Positions 17,179 to 25,681 of a stretch of DNA of 64,000 nucleotides are shown here, one piece after another. Source of the DNA: Mesobacillus subterraneus (GTDB lineage Bacteria > Bacillota > Bacilli > Bacillales > Cytobacillaceae); the NCBI RefSeq assembly GCF_023715485.1, contig NZ_JAMBOF010000004.1, positions 248,001-312,000 on the forward strand, in the 5' to 3' direction. Within the stretch, counting starts at the first letter, position 1. Every line of letters starts with the position of its first letter. Under the pieces are notes generated by a model. That model saw only the letters and a list, made by a program, of their open reading frames with translations. It was not told the DNA's origin and did no database searches. A program made the translations under genes and the position numbers.

Positions 17179-17206
17179 ATTGTATGAAAAGAAAGCAAGA
17201 ATCTTT
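17179..17206 (-). promoter_or_regulatory. Weak candidate sigma-E promoter for the yodT operon
   Basis: The minus strand has CATACAAT, a good match to the sigma-E -10 element, about 50 bases upstream of yodT. An AAAGATT segment lies 13 bases further up as a poor -35. B. subtilis kamA-yodT genes are under sigma-E (recalled). No well-spaced -24/-12 site was found in 17129-17340. Confidence 0.35.
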
Positions 17207-17344
17207 CGTATAGATGAAAATTTTCCGTCACAATGCCCATTGTCCTGTCCACTAAATTCTTTGATTTTTATCCCCCAAAAAGAGAAAGACCGGGCAATAT
17301 TCGAGGCCACTGAAAAAAGTCCTTAAAGGGAAGCCTTTGTTTAT

Positions 17345-17420
17345 TCGGCCTGTTGATTTCCACTCCCGGATGCTTCGCGTGCCGTGAGCGTAGCGCCTGG
17401 AACGAAAATCAACAGCTCCA
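17345..17420 (+). repeat. Dispersed inverted-end repeat, copy 3 (internally deleted)
   Basis: It keeps the ends CCTGTTGATTTCCACTCCCG and GCGCCTGGAACGAAAATCAACAG but has lost the 150-200 base interior. It shows that the ends alone persist as a short hairpin. Together with the candidate promoter and the ldcA terminator it fills 17129-17520. Confidence 0.75.
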
Positions 17421-17437
17421 TTTCCCCTCTAACCAAA

Positions 17438-17486
17438 AAAAAGACTGAAGACAAGCTCGATTCCTCGAGTTTGTCTTCAGTCTTAG
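17438..17486 (-). terminator. Terminator of the LD-carboxypeptidase gene
   Basis: A long stem, AGACTGAAGACAA paired with TTGTCTTCAGTCT and extended by CTCGA/TCGAG, is followed on the minus strand by eight T residues. Confidence 0.9.
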
Positions 17487-17520
17487 ACACCTTTAAAAGG
17501 TGCCCTTAAGAATGTAGATA

Positions 17521-18501
17521 CTATTCTTTTTGCTCAATGAATATTTCGGTTTGGCCGTCCAATGCTTTTACAGTCGCTACAGAGCCAATTGGCAATGTCG
17601 CAAATGGCTGGACGTGGCCGAAATTAACGTTCGCGATGATTGGAATGTTTTTCAGTTCTTCCTTGCTCATGATGATTTTCTTCAAAGCCTCATCAGTGAT
17701 TTTTGAATTCACTTGAAAGCGTCCGATCAAAAGCGCTTTAATCGAGCCTGCATCAGGAAGGTGCAACAGTGACTGAAGGTCTCTGTCAAAGCTCCTTGAG
17801 TGGCTTTCCTCATCATCCTCGATGAACAGGATGCTGTCCTTGAGGGAGGGCATGAATTCAGTGCCCTGAAGCAGGTTCATCGTACAAAGGTTGCCGCCGA
17901 TCAATTTCCCTTCAGCTTCACCTTCCTGAATGATGTTGTAGCCGTTTTGTTCATGGAACGTCCGCTCCTCCTGATCGATATACCAGGCGTCATCAGACCA
18001 AGTGGCCGAGGGTGATATTTCATAACTGGCATCATTCGTAACTGCCTCTAAAAATGCTTCCAGCGTATATTCAAAGCCGTGTTTAACACCGAAACTGGAA
18101 AAATGAGGTCCAGAATAGGTTACAAGACCCGTTTTTTGATAGATTGCCAGCTGTAAAGCCGTTATATCACTATAGCCGCAAAAGACTTTTGGATTGGATG
18201 AAATCAGATTGTAATCAATATATTTCAATATCTGGTTTGCATTATAGCCGCCAATTGCCGTTAAAATCCCTTTTACGTTTGGATCTGCAAACGCAGCATG
18301 TAAATCCTCAATCCTTTCGGACACCGAGGAACTGAAAAACTCGTCATGCGCATCTGCATTTTTTCCAAAAGTCACCTTGAAGCCCAGATTCGTCAGCCTC
18401 TCAACTGCCAGGTCAATTTGTGCTTCCTTTAAAATGATCATGCTGGTGGATGGAGCAATAACTCTAATCTCATCGCCTGGTATCAATTTTGGTGCAAACA
18501 T
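17521..18501 (-). CDS. S66-family LD-carboxypeptidase (LdcA/MccF-like)
   Basis: The 326-residue serine peptidase of family S66 has the nucleophile region GYSDITALQ near residue 102, the acidic residue in ILFIEDDEESHS and the catalytic His in NFGHVQPFATLP. LdcA enzymes release the terminal D-Ala from muropeptide tetrapeptides during recycling; MccF relatives cleave microcin C-type acyl-adenylates. Which activity applies cannot be told. No signal peptide, so cytoplasmic. The start at 18499-18501 has GGCGGGGAGAG upstream; the longer open frame (to 18543) has none. Confidence 0.82.
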   Translation of the reverse strand: MFAPKLIPGDEIRVIAPSTSMIILKEAQIDLAVERLTNLGFKVTFGKNADAHDEFFSSSVSERIEDLHAAFADPNVKGILTAIGGYNANQILKYIDYNLISSNPKVFCGYSDITALQLAIYQKTGLVTYSGPHFSSFGVKHGFEYTLEAFLEAVTNDASYEISPSATWSDDAWYIDQEERTFHEQNGYNIIQEGEAEGKLIGGNLCTMNLLQGTEFMPSLKDSILFIEDDEESHSRSFDRDLQSLLHLPDAGSIKALLIGRFQVNSKITDEALKKIIMSKEELKNIPIIANVNFGHVQPFATLPIGSVATVKALDGQTEIFIEQKE

Positions 18502-18567
18502 TCTCTCCCCGCCTCTTCTATATATATATTCATATTGTAGCAAAGAAAAGTCAGGGAGTAAGCAATT

Positions 18568-20034
18568 TTAAACGAATGCAGGTTCCATTTTTCTTCCTGC
18601 TTTTGTTTTCTCAATTATGTCTGTGGCGATCCATACTCCGCAAGCGCTCGCCTGGGCAAGTCCTCTTGTGATCCCGGCTCCATCTCCGCCAACATACAGG
18701 CCGCTGATTTCTGTTTCAAACTTATCATTAAGCTTGGGCCTAGCCGAATAGAATTTCGCTTCCACTCCATAGAACAATGTGTGGTCTGAAGCAAGTCCCG
18801 GCGAGACTTGATTTAGGGCTTCCGTCATTTCAATCAAGCTTTTTAGCGTATTGTACGGGAGCACCAGCCCTAAATCTCCAGGTACTGCTTCCTTCATAGT
18901 TGGCTCTAAAAACCCTTCTTTAATCCTTTTTTCCGTTGACCTGCGCCCTTTTAAAATATCGCCGTACTTCTGGACGATCAGTCCGCCGTTAGAAAGGCTG
19001 TTTGCCAGCCGGGATATTTCATGGGCGTATTCATTCGGCTTATCGAATGGCTCAGAGAAGGTGTGTGATACAAGCAATGCAAAATTAGTATTCGGGCTTC
19101 CTAGTTTAGGATCTTTATAGGCGTGGCCGTTCGCAAGCATGATACCTGAATGATTCTCAACAACCACATGGCCAGAGGGGTTGCTGCAAAATGTTCTGAC
19201 ACTTGTACCAACTGATGTATTGAAAATGAACTTTCCTTCGTATAAATGTTCGTTTATTTCCTCCATGACAACATTTGAAGTTTCAACCCTTACGCCGATA
19301 TCGACCTGATTGTTGATCATCTTCAGCCTTCTCTTTTTCATAAGCTGTGTCAGCCACTTAGAGCCGTCACGGCCCGGAGCAACAACGACTTTTTCGGCAT
19401 GGATTTTTTCCCCGCTTTTAAGTTCCACACCTTTGACCATATGCCCGTCATGAGTTTTTTCCGTGATCAAGTCTTCAATTTCAGTTTTGAATGCCATATC
19501 TATTTTATCTTTTAAGTATTCAAATATATTTTTTAAGATTTCGAGATTTTGTTCAGTCCCCAGATGGCGGACCTGTGCCCTTAACAGCTTAAGACCTGCA
19601 GCATAGCCCCTGCGTTCAATTTCACGGACCTTATCTGTCAGCGGATCAGTAATGCTATCCGTCGCACCATGCTTAAGGTTGATTTCGTCTACGTATTTGA
19701 TCAGTTCAACAACCTTTGAATCTGGGAGGTAATCCGTCATCCAGCCGCCAAATTCACTCGTAATATTAAATTTCCCATCCGAATAAGCACCTGCACCGCC
19801 AAAACCATTTGTGATCGAACATGCCGGCAGGCAGCCTGCAAAATCCTTTTTACCTGCTGGCGGCGGGCATTTTTCAATCTTCTTCTGTAAAATCGGACAG
19901 TTTCTTTTATAAATGTCATGTCCTTTGTCGACAAGAAGGATATTTGCTTCCGGCATCTTTAACGATAATTCGTAACATGTAAAAATACCTGCCGGCCCTG
20001 CTCCAACGACAATCACATCATAGTTTGTATTCAT
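18568..20034 (-). CDS. FAD-dependent dehydrogenase of the COG2509 type
   Basis: The 488-residue flavoprotein opens with the dinucleotide-binding motif YDVIVVGAGPAGIFTCYELS and has VVVAPGRDGSKW and the C-terminal ISGLYVGGDGAGITRGLAQA flavin-contact segments. A Cys-rich stretch (NCPILQKKIEKCPPP ... GCLPACS) lies at residues 45-72. Family members are uncharacterised oxidoreductases found widely in Firmicutes. A GGGGGATGCGAA site precedes the ATG. A CGAAC/GTTCG inverted repeat lies about 80 bases upstream. No operon partner is apparent. Confidence 0.8.
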   Translation of the reverse strand: MNTNYDVIVVGAGPAGIFTCYELSLKMPEANILLVDKGHDIYKRNCPILQKKIEKCPPPAGKKDFAGCLPACSITNGFGGAGAYSDGKFNITSEFGGWMTDYLPDSKVVELIKYVDEINLKHGATDSITDPLTDKVREIERRGYAAGLKLLRAQVRHLGTEQNLEILKNIFEYLKDKIDMAFKTEIEDLITEKTHDGHMVKGVELKSGEKIHAEKVVVAPGRDGSKWLTQLMKKRRLKMINNQVDIGVRVETSNVVMEEINEHLYEGKFIFNTSVGTSVRTFCSNPSGHVVVENHSGIMLANGHAYKDPKLGSPNTNFALLVSHTFSEPFDKPNEYAHEISRLANSLSNGGLIVQKYGDILKGRRSTEKRIKEGFLEPTMKEAVPGDLGLVLPYNTLKSLIEMTEALNQVSPGLASDHTLFYGVEAKFYSARPKLNDKFETEISGLYVGGDGAGITRGLAQASACGVWIATDIIEKTKAGRKMEPAFV

Positions 20035-20112
20035 TTCGCATCCCCCGCCAATTTGTTTTTTTGCTTAACCCTTGGTAAATATAACAAAAAAACCAGGGGG
20101 GCGTCAATGTAA

Positions 20113-20154
20113 AATACGAACTTTAATTAATTACTTATATATAATGTTCGTGTT
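20113..20154 (-). promoter_or_regulatory. Inverted CGAAC/GTTCG repeat, possible PurR-box pair
   Basis: ACGAAC and GTTCGT face each other across 24 AT-rich bases upstream of the flavoprotein gene. Bacillus PurR boxes are inverted CCGAAC-type half sites at roughly this separation. The half sites match only in the CGAAC core, so the assignment is tentative. Confidence 0.35.
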
Positions 20155-20165
20155 TATAGAGAGTA

Positions 20166-20199
20166 TAAAAAAAGGCTGCCAGCAGCTGCAGGCAACCTC
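20166..20199 (-). terminator. Terminator of the YjcZ-like gene
   Basis: The stem GGTTGCC/GGCAGCC, extended by an internal TGCAGCTGC palindrome, is followed by TTTTTTTATAC on the minus strand. Confidence 0.8.
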
Positions 20200-20244
20200 T
20201 CATGCTTAACCTTTGTACTTTATTTATTCATGGTTTTGCCGCAA

Positions 20245-20433
20245 TTACCAGATGTGGCTGCAGCAAGCACCGATGATGATTAACAAAATGAATAGTACTA
20301 CGATCAAAGCGAAGCCGCCGTAACCACATCCAGCTCCACCTACTCCTGCATAAGGATAACCTCCATGGCAGAAAGTACCTTGAACTCCTTGAACTCCTTG
20401 AACTGGCATTGGGGCATTATCATATCCGTACAT
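20245..20433 (-). CDS. YjcZ family sporulation-associated small protein
   Basis: The 62-residue protein has a Gly/Tyr-rich N-terminus (MYGYDNAPMPVQG, then a VQGVQG repeat) and a C-terminal hydrophobic helix GFALIVVLFILLIIIGACC. This is the YjcZ/SscA-like layout of small spore-assembly proteins in Bacillaceae. A GAGGAGTGATTTTG site precedes the ATG. A sigma-K-type promoter 40 bases upstream supports late mother-cell expression. The exact role in the spore is unknown. Confidence 0.85.
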   Translation of the reverse strand: MYGYDNAPMPVQGVQGVQGTFCHGGYPYAGVGGAGCGYGGFALIVVLFILLIIIGACCSHIW

Positions 20434-20473
20434 TCAAAATCACTCCTCATTGGTTTTTGAATTGCTTTCCCTT

Positions 20474-20502
20474 TACGGTATGATATGGGTACTTGACCCG
20501 TT
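20474..20502 (-). promoter_or_regulatory. Sigma-K-type promoter of the YjcZ-like gene
   Basis: AAC followed by 17 bases and CATACCGTA fits the sigma-K pattern (AC at -35, CATAnnnTA at -10), oriented toward the YjcZ-like gene about 40 bases away. Mother-cell expression fits the family. Confidence 0.7.
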
Positions 20503-20627
20503 TGTGCATTTGCCTATTTTTAAAAATTAATTGATTTTTTAAAATGATGAAAATAAATCTTTCCTTTGTTTCCGTATTAGGGTAAAAATTGAGTATACGA
20601 TGTATTACCGGAGGCTCGAATACCAAC

Positions 20628-21722
20628 ATGAATTTAAACAACAGAAAGATATTTAGTGTATTTTTCATAGGAGTTGCAATCCTTTACCTTTTGGCTATTC
20701 AATCTGAGCATTATCTTTCCGAAGATTTAAATGTATATGAAAAGATCGCTGACGGTTCATCCTTCAATTATTTGATTATCGGCGACAGCATCGGAAGAGG
20801 TGCGGGAGCGGAGAAAAAAGAATTGCGATGGTACAGCCAGCTTGAGGTCTTGTTAAAAGATTATTCTGGCTCCAGGGGCAAGCGTCATTTGGTGGTCCAA
20901 AGCGGTGCAACAGCCTTCGAGGGGCTTTACAAATTCCAAAAGTCGCACCAGTCCCAGAATATGGACTTGATTTTTATTGTCTTCGGCGAGAACGATCGAA
21001 AATATATGGATCCTGATACATTCACTTTCTTTTATGAAAAGCTAGTCAGAGATGCAAAGGAGCGGCATCAAGGCGCTGAAATTATTACGATAATCGAAAG
21101 CTCATTAAAACAGGAACCGTATGCTGAAGCAATTAAGAGAGTCTCTGTCCATTATGGGGCCAAAATGGTCGATATGAGGATTCCTTTCAAAGAATCGGGG
21201 ATGCTTACCGAACATCTGACCACAGATATGGTCCACCCTAATGGCAAGGGGCACCAACTTTATGCCTACACCATCCTAGAAATGATCAAAAAAAATATCA
21301 GGAATGAAGCTGAAATTGCCAGCTTTCCTAAATCTTTAACAAGCAAAGATGATTTTTATCTTGATGAAAAAGACGACATCGCAGCTAACCTTGGTTTTAT
21401 TGACGATCATGGGGTTTATGTTACCATGCGGCCTGGAGACTATCTTGAATACAGATTTGAGGGACCTATCCTCGGCCTGAACGCAATCCGCAGTGAGGAA
21501 GGCGGGATGATGAATGTCTACATAGATGGAGAATATGTGAGGACGCTATCCACCTGGTGGCCTTTTACACGGGAAAGGTACTTATATATTGCAAGCGGAC
21601 TTGAACAAGGACACCACACTGTCCGATTTGAAGTGATTGAAGATGTATCTGCAAGTAACAAATCCGAAAAGTCAGTTGTGGAAATTTCATCAATCATCGT
21701 CGCAAAAGCGAAGGGAAATTAA
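20628..21722 (+). CDS. Membrane-anchored SGNH/GDSL hydrolase
   Basis: The 364-residue protein has one N-terminal membrane anchor (IFSVFFIGVAILYLLAI), then an SGNH hydrolase domain: block I GDSIGRG near residue 54, block III FGENDRKY, and block V DMVHPNGKGH with the catalytic Asp and His. A C-terminal beta-rich domain (about residues 250-360) may bind carbohydrate. Such enzymes often deacylate cell-wall or exported polysaccharide; the substrate is unknown. ATG at 20628 is used; GGAGG lies 13 bases upstream, longer than ideal, so an upstream TTG at 20589 remains possible. Confidence 0.75.
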   Translation: MNLNNRKIFSVFFIGVAILYLLAIQSEHYLSEDLNVYEKIADGSSFNYLIIGDSIGRGAGAEKKELRWYSQLEVLLKDYSGSRGKRHLVVQSGATAFEGLYKFQKSHQSQNMDLIFIVFGENDRKYMDPDTFTFFYEKLVRDAKERHQGAEIITIIESSLKQEPYAEAIKRVSVHYGAKMVDMRIPFKESGMLTEHLTTDMVHPNGKGHQLYAYTILEMIKKNIRNEAEIASFPKSLTSKDDFYLDEKDDIAANLGFIDDHGVYVTMRPGDYLEYRFEGPILGLNAIRSEEGGMMNVYIDGEYVRTLSTWWPFTRERYLYIASGLEQGHHTVRFEVIEDVSASNKSEKSVVEISSIIVAKAKGN

Positions 21723-21796
21723 TCTGCAAAGGATTATAGAAATATATTTTGAAAAGGTGTATGATACTTCCATACGTTTAGAGTAAGGAGTAAAAA

Positions 21797-22402
21797 ATGA
21801 AAAGTATCTTAAAGAATTTCATTAATGGGATTCTGACCATCGTCCCAATCATCCTTGTTGTCTATGTCATCTATAAAACTTTCATGTTTTTAGACAGCCT
21901 GCTTGGAAATGTGCTTAAGCCGCATTTACAAGAACGGTATATTCCTGGAATTGGCCTGCTGACAACTCTTGTGCTGATTACAATTCTAGGATGGCTTTCA
22001 ACCAGGTTCATCACTGGAAGCATCATAAAGTTAATTGACAGACTGCTCGAGAAAATCCCTTTTGTCAAAACCGTTTATTCGGTCATTAAGGATACTGTCC
22101 ATTCTTTTCTTGGCGAGAAAAAGTCATTCTCTAAAGTAGCAGTAGTCACTGTTCCGGGGACCAATATGAAAAGTCTTGGATTCATTACCACTGATAACGT
22201 GGAAGCATTCTATGAACCCTTATCAGAGTATGTTGCCGTCTACATTCCACAAACATTCCAGGTAGCCGGATTCACTTTCCTGATCCCCAAACAGGATGTT
22301 GAAATTATTGATGTTAAACCTGAGGATGCAATGAAATTCATCCTTTCCGGAGGCATGACTTCAAAAAATGCAGAGAGTACCCAAAATGCAAACAGCCGCT
22401 GA
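21797..22402 (+). CDS. DUF502 family membrane protein
   Basis: The 201-residue protein has two N-terminal membrane helices (ILTIVPIILVVYVIYKTFMF and GLLTTLVLITILGWLST), the signature PFVKTVYSVIKDTVHSF and a soluble beta-rich domain ending in a polar tail. This is the DUF502 layout; related proteins are linked to membrane trafficking of transporters in plants, and the bacterial role is unknown. An AAGGAG site lies seven bases before the ATG. It follows the SGNH hydrolase by 74 bases on the same strand and has its own terminator. Confidence 0.85.
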   Translation: MKSILKNFINGILTIVPIILVVYVIYKTFMFLDSLLGNVLKPHLQERYIPGIGLLTTLVLITILGWLSTRFITGSIIKLIDRLLEKIPFVKTVYSVIKDTVHSFLGEKKSFSKVAVVTVPGTNMKSLGFITTDNVEAFYEPLSEYVAVYIPQTFQVAGFTFLIPKQDVEIIDVKPEDAMKFILSGGMTSKNAESTQNANSR

Positions 22403-22424
22403 CGTTTCAGCGGCTGTTTTTCAA
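22389..22424 (+). terminator. DUF502 gene terminator
   Basis: A perfect 12 bp stem, AACAGCCGCTGA/TCAGCGGCTGTT, followed by TTTTC. It overlaps the stop codon. Confidence 0.9.
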
Positions 22425-22570
22425 TTATTCAATGGTTGATTTCGAATTGATTGTTGCTTCTCGGATTAAGCTTATATCCCACAATCTTCTTAAGTCTCAG
22501 CTATTTCCGCGAGGTTCTTAAACCAATGAAACTTTTATAGTATAAAAGCAGCAATTTATTTGAAAAAAGG

Positions 22571-23071
22571 CTAGTTAAATGTGACCTCTAGAATAGGTGT
22601 TGTTCCTTTTTCCACTTTGCCTTCTGTTAACTTCTTTAAGGAGGCTGTTTGATCGGTGTTTGTAATAATAACTGGAGTTACCCTGCTCTTAGCCTTCTCG
22701 CTGATGATTGCCAAATCAAACGTGACCAGCTTGTCTCCCGCATTCACCGAATCTCCTTCCTTGACATGAGTTTCAAAGCCCTCACCTTTTAGCGAAACTG
22801 TCTCCAGGCCAATATGGATCAGTATCTCGGCACCGTTTTTTGCCCTGATTCCCACCGCATGCTTCGTTGGGAAGATCTGCATGATCTCACCATCAACAGG
22901 AGAAACGACAATACCCTCCGACGGTTCAATCGCGAGTCCGTCTCCCATCATTTTCTCTGAAAAAACGGGATCAGGCACCATGCTGAGGTCAACGGCTGTA
23001 CCGGTGAGAGGTGCCAGCAGCTGAACCGTTTTAACAGCTTCTTCTTTTTTCCCGAATAGCTTTTTAAACAT
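22571..23071 (-). CDS. PTS glucose-type EIIA component
   Basis: The 166-residue single-domain EIIA has the HAVGI and phospho-acceptor AEILIHIGLETVSLKGEGF motifs near residues 77-101, and GDKLVTFDL. It accepts phosphate from HPr and passes it to a sugar-specific EIIB. It is detached from any EIIBC here, as with YpqE of B. subtilis, and follows msrB by 24 bases, so it is probably in the msrA-msrB operon. The start at 23069-23071 has AAGGAAGG upstream. Confidence 0.88.
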   Translation of the reverse strand: MFKKLFGKKEEAVKTVQLLAPLTGTAVDLSMVPDPVFSEKMMGDGLAIEPSEGIVVSPVDGEIMQIFPTKHAVGIRAKNGAEILIHIGLETVSLKGEGFETHVKEGDSVNAGDKLVTFDLAIISEKAKSRVTPVIITNTDQTASLKKLTEGKVEKGTTPILEVTFN

Positions 23072-23095
23072 GTATATCAATCCTTCCTTATAAGG

Positions 23096-23530
23096 TTAAT
23101 CTTTAAAGAGTTTCAGGTAATCACTATAGCCTTCTTCTGCCATTTTCTCCTTGGGCACAAATCTTAGTGCAGCAGAATTGATGCAGTACCGAAGTCCATT
23201 TTCACCTGGCCCATCATCAAATACGTGGCCTAAATGGGAATCAGCCGTTTTGCTTCTCACTTCTGTACGTACCATAAAATGACTTAAATCCTGCTTTTCA
23301 AGTACTTCTTCCTCTTCGATCGGTTTTGTAAAACTAGGCCAGCCACAGCCTGCATCAAATTTATCGCGCGAACTGAATAATGGTTTTCCTGAGACGATGT
23401 CAACATAAATCCCCTCTCGCAGGTCATTCCAATATTCATTCCTGAACGGCGGCTCTGTGCCGTTGTTCTGTGTAACTTCGTACTGTATTGGAGTCAGCCT
23501 ATGTTTTAACTCCTCCTGATTCTTCTTCAT
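23096..23530 (-). CDS. msrB: Peptide-methionine (R)-S-oxide reductase MsrB
   Basis: The 144-residue enzyme reduces the R-diastereomer of methionine sulfoxide in proteins. It has the DAGCGWPSF motif near residue 62, [20 protein letters not shown] and the catalytic Cys in [11 protein letters not shown]. The CxxC zinc pairs found in many MsrB proteins are absent, as in the zinc-free subclass. It starts three bases after msrA ends, so the pair is translationally coupled. Confidence 0.95.
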   Translation of the reverse strand: MKKNQEELKHRLTPIQYEVTQNNGTEPPFRNEYWNDLREGIYVDIVSGKPLFSSRDKFDAGCGWPSFTKPIEEEEVLEKQDLSHFMVRTEVRSKTADSHLGHVFDDGPGENGLRYCINSAALRFVPKEKMAEEGYSDYLKLFKD

Positions 23531-23533
23531 GAA

Positions 23534-24067
23534 TTATTCCCCCCAGTGATTCCTGATAAATGCTTCCCTGCCAGATCCCTTTTGATAAGCATTGTATCTT
23601 TCCGGATTTTTCTTATAAAAACCTTGATGGTAAGTCTCAGCGGGATAAAATTCTTTTGCCGGTAAAATCTCGGTAACAATCGGCTTCGAAAACCGTCCGC
23701 TTTCTTCAAGCTCCCTTTTCGAATCTTCAGCGATGATCCGCTGTTCTTCACTATGATAGAAGATAGCTGTTTGGTATGACCTGCCACGGTCATAAAACTG
23801 TCCGCCTGAATCTGTCGGATCTATTTGCTGCCAAAAAAGCTCCAGCAGCTTTTTATAAGGATAAACAGCAGGATCAAAGGTTATTTGAACTGCTTCATAA
23901 TGTCCAGTTTTGTTGGTACAAACCTGCTCGTATGTAGGGTTCACAGTTGTGCCTCCGGTATAGCCTGAAACGACGCTTTCTATTCCTGGCTGTTCATCAA
24001 ATGGTTTGACCATGCACCAAAAGCAGCCCCCGGCAAATGTCGAATGCTCGAGCTTTTGCTTTTCCAT
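23534..24067 (-). CDS. msrA: Peptide-methionine (S)-S-oxide reductase MsrA
   Basis: The 177-residue enzyme has the catalytic motif [12 protein letters not shown] at residues 12-23 and the conserved GYTGG, YEQV and HYEAVQI segments. It reduces methionine-S-sulfoxide using thioredoxin. It is the first gene of msrA-msrB-EIIA. GAAGAGGTGTTG precedes the ATG. B. subtilis msrAB answers to Spx under disulfide stress; no regulator site could be identified here. Confidence 0.95.
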   Translation of the reverse strand: MEKQKLEHSTFAGGCFWCMVKPFDEQPGIESVVSGYTGGTTVNPTYEQVCTNKTGHYEAVQITFDPAVYPYKKLLELFWQQIDPTDSGGQFYDRGRSYQTAIFYHSEEQRIIAEDSKRELEESGRFSKPIVTEILPAKEFYPAETYHQGFYKKNPERYNAYQKGSGREAFIRNHWGE

Positions 24068-24373
24068 ATTTCAACACCTCTTCTTTTTATGCTCCTTCTT
24101 AACGTGAGCCTGTTATCGCAGTGCTTGTAGCTTTTCGTATAAACTTTATATCCAGTATTGATCTTTAGCCTCGGGCGCTTTTCGAGTTGTTCTTATTCCA
24201 AGGAATGTGTAAAAATAACAAATTTGCGAATAAAGACTAACAAAAAAGCAGCCTACTCAAATACTTATTCCCTATTGTATAACTTTTAAAGCAAAAAACA
24301 CATTCTGAACCCCTACTCACTTATTATGGAGCTGACAATTCTCGAAGAGGATATTATGCTTTCTTATTTCACA
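24068..24373. other. Intergenic region upstream of msrA, no gene seen
   Basis: About 300 AT-rich bases between the msrA start and the rsgA terminator. They should hold the msrA promoter, but no clear -35/-10 pair, riboswitch or small gene stands out. Confidence 0.5.
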
Positions 24374-24403
24374 AGAAAATGGCCTCTTCCGAAGAAGAGG
24401 CTG
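24374..24403 (-). terminator. rsgA terminator
   Basis: A perfect 8 bp stem, GCCTCTTC/GAAGAGGC with a TTCG loop, followed by CATTTTCTTG on the minus strand. Confidence 0.75.
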
Positions 24404-24406
24404 AAT

Positions 24407-25480
24407 TTATTTCCCTTTGAATTTGGTTTTTTGGCGAATTTCTTTATTGATGTTTTTCCAATTGCGCTTTTCCTCTGCCTGTGCTTTTTTATCGACCTTC
24501 CTGTCAATATAAGCCAGCTCTCTTTGCAGTTTTTTATAACTGGCAAACCTATCTTCATCGAGTTCGCCTTCAATGATGGCCTCCCGGACTGCACACCCTG
24601 GCTCATTATTGTGCATGCAATCGCGGAACCTGCATGCTGATGCAAATTCTTCGATATCAGCGAAGCTTTCGCTGATTCCCTCATCACTCGTCCATAATTG
24701 GACTTCCCTCATTCCAGGAGTGTCAATAAGTACGGCGCCTCCTGGAAGCATAATCATTTCCCTATGTGTCGTTGTGTGTTTTCCCTTATCATCGCTTTCA
24801 CGGATATCCTGTACAGCCTGCTTCTGATAACCAGTCAAAGAATTGACAAGGCTTGATTTGCCAACACCCGACGAACCAATAAGGGCTATCGTTTTTCCGG
24901 GCGCAAGAAATCTCTGCAATTCGTCAGTTCCGTTTTCGTTAAGCACACTTACCGCAATGACCGGAACTCCTAGAGCTACTGCTGACACTTGATCCATTTT
25001 ATCTTCGAGGTCAGTTGTTAAGTCAGCTTTGCTCAATATGATAACCGGGTTTGCTCCACTCTCCCAGGCAAGCAGCAAGTATCTTTCTATTCTTCGCAGG
25101 TTCAGGTCATCATTAAGTGAATTCACAATAAATACTGTATCTATATTGGCTGCTACAATCTGTTCCTCCGTAACCATTCCCGCAGCCTTTCGGGAAAACT
25201 TGCTTTTCCTTGGCATAATTCCCTGGATGGTTCCTTTCTTTTCTCCAGCCGAGGTTTTCACCGCAACCCAATCCCCGACTGCTGGCAGGTCTTCCCGGCC
25301 AACTGCCTCATAAGTCAACTTGCCGGCAAGGGTGCACAGGTAATCTCCGTCCTCAAGCCACACCCTATACATATGCTTATGCTCAAGGGCAATCCTGCCT
25401 AGTTCGAACCCTTTTTGTTTATATTCTTCGAAATTACTGGTCATGTCAGATGTCATTCCGATACTTTCAAGTTTAGTCAT
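24407..25480 (-). CDS. rsgA: Ribosome small-subunit maturation GTPase RsgA
   Basis: The 357-residue circularly permuted GTPase assists late 30S assembly. It has an N-terminal OB-fold (about 30-110), the G4 motif LSKADL, then G1 GSSGVGKSSLVNSL, G3 DTPGMRE, and the zinc-binding CRFRDCMHNNEPGC. The C-terminus is Lys-rich. At 357 residues it is longer than the usual about 290-residue RsgA, so it may be a second paralogue. The start at 25478-25480 has GGAGG ten bases upstream. The frame remains open to 25570, but that stretch runs through an intrinsic terminator in the leader. Confidence 0.9.
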   Translation of the reverse strand: MTKLESIGMTSDMTSNFEEYKQKGFELGRIALEHKHMYRVWLEDGDYLCTLAGKLTYEAVGREDLPAVGDWVAVKTSAGEKKGTIQGIMPRKSKFSRKAAGMVTEEQIVAANIDTVFIVNSLNDDLNLRRIERYLLLAWESGANPVIILSKADLTTDLEDKMDQVSAVALGVPVIAVSVLNENGTDELQRFLAPGKTIALIGSSGVGKSSLVNSLTGYQKQAVQDIRESDDKGKHTTTHREMIMLPGGAVLIDTPGMREVQLWTSDEGISESFADIEEFASACRFRDCMHNNEPGCAVREAIIEGELDEDRFASYKKLQRELAYIDRKVDKKAQAEEKRNWKNINKEIRQKTKFKGK

Positions 25481-25509
25481 TTGTATTTTTCCTCCATCAT
25501 ACTTAGAAA

Positions 25510-25545
25510 ATATAAAAAAACCACAGGCACACACGGCCCGTGGTT
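25510..25545 (-). terminator. Leader terminator (attenuator) upstream of rsgA
   Basis: The stem AACCACGGGC/GCCTGTGGTT (one G-U pair) with a seven-base loop is followed by seven T residues on the minus strand. It lies within the rsgA leader, 30 bases before the rsgA start and downstream of a small leader frame, so it would stop transcription before rsgA unless prevented. Confidence 0.8.
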
Positions 25546-25605
25546 CATAAGCATGCAGAAAAAAAGACAAATCGTCTACCGTCCGCTTAGGTTAGTGGGC
25601 CGCGC
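25531..25605 (-). promoter_or_regulatory. Mutually exclusive antiterminator pairing in the rsgA leader
   Basis: GCGCGGCCC (minus strand, 25605-25597, inside the last codons of the leader frame) can pair over nine positions (seven Watson-Crick, two G-U) with GGGCCGTGT (25539-25531). That segment contains part of the 5' arm of the terminator. The two structures cannot coexist. A ribosome reaching the leader stop would cover the first segment and favour termination. Confidence 0.6.
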
Positions 25606-25648
25606 AATAAGTAATAGTCAGCTTAAAAACAATTAACGTTTTGCTCAT
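25592..25648 (-). CDS. Leader peptide (18 aa) of rsgA
   Basis: ATG at 25646-25648 has AGGTGGAG five bases upstream and opens the 18-residue frame MSKTLIVFKLTITYCAAH followed by TAA. It has a good ribosome site, starts about 27 bases after the expected transcription start and ends inside the antiterminator segment. This is the classic layout of translation-sensing leader peptides. No homologue is recognised. Confidence 0.6.
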   Translation of the reverse strand: MSKTLIVFKLTITYCAAH

Positions 25649-25681
25649 TGCACTCCACCTGCCTCTCGATTAATTATTTAT

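Noticed and set aside
17293-17311. TGGCCTCGAATATTGCCC as a sigma-54 promoter for yodT
   Set aside because: It has 11 rather than 10 bases between GG and GC and departs from TGGCAC; spacing changes normally abolish sigma-54 binding.
25481-25570. N-terminal extension of RsgA by 30 residues
   Set aside because: It would be translated from the leader terminator hairpin and lacks a ribosome site; GGAGG precedes the internal ATG at 25480.
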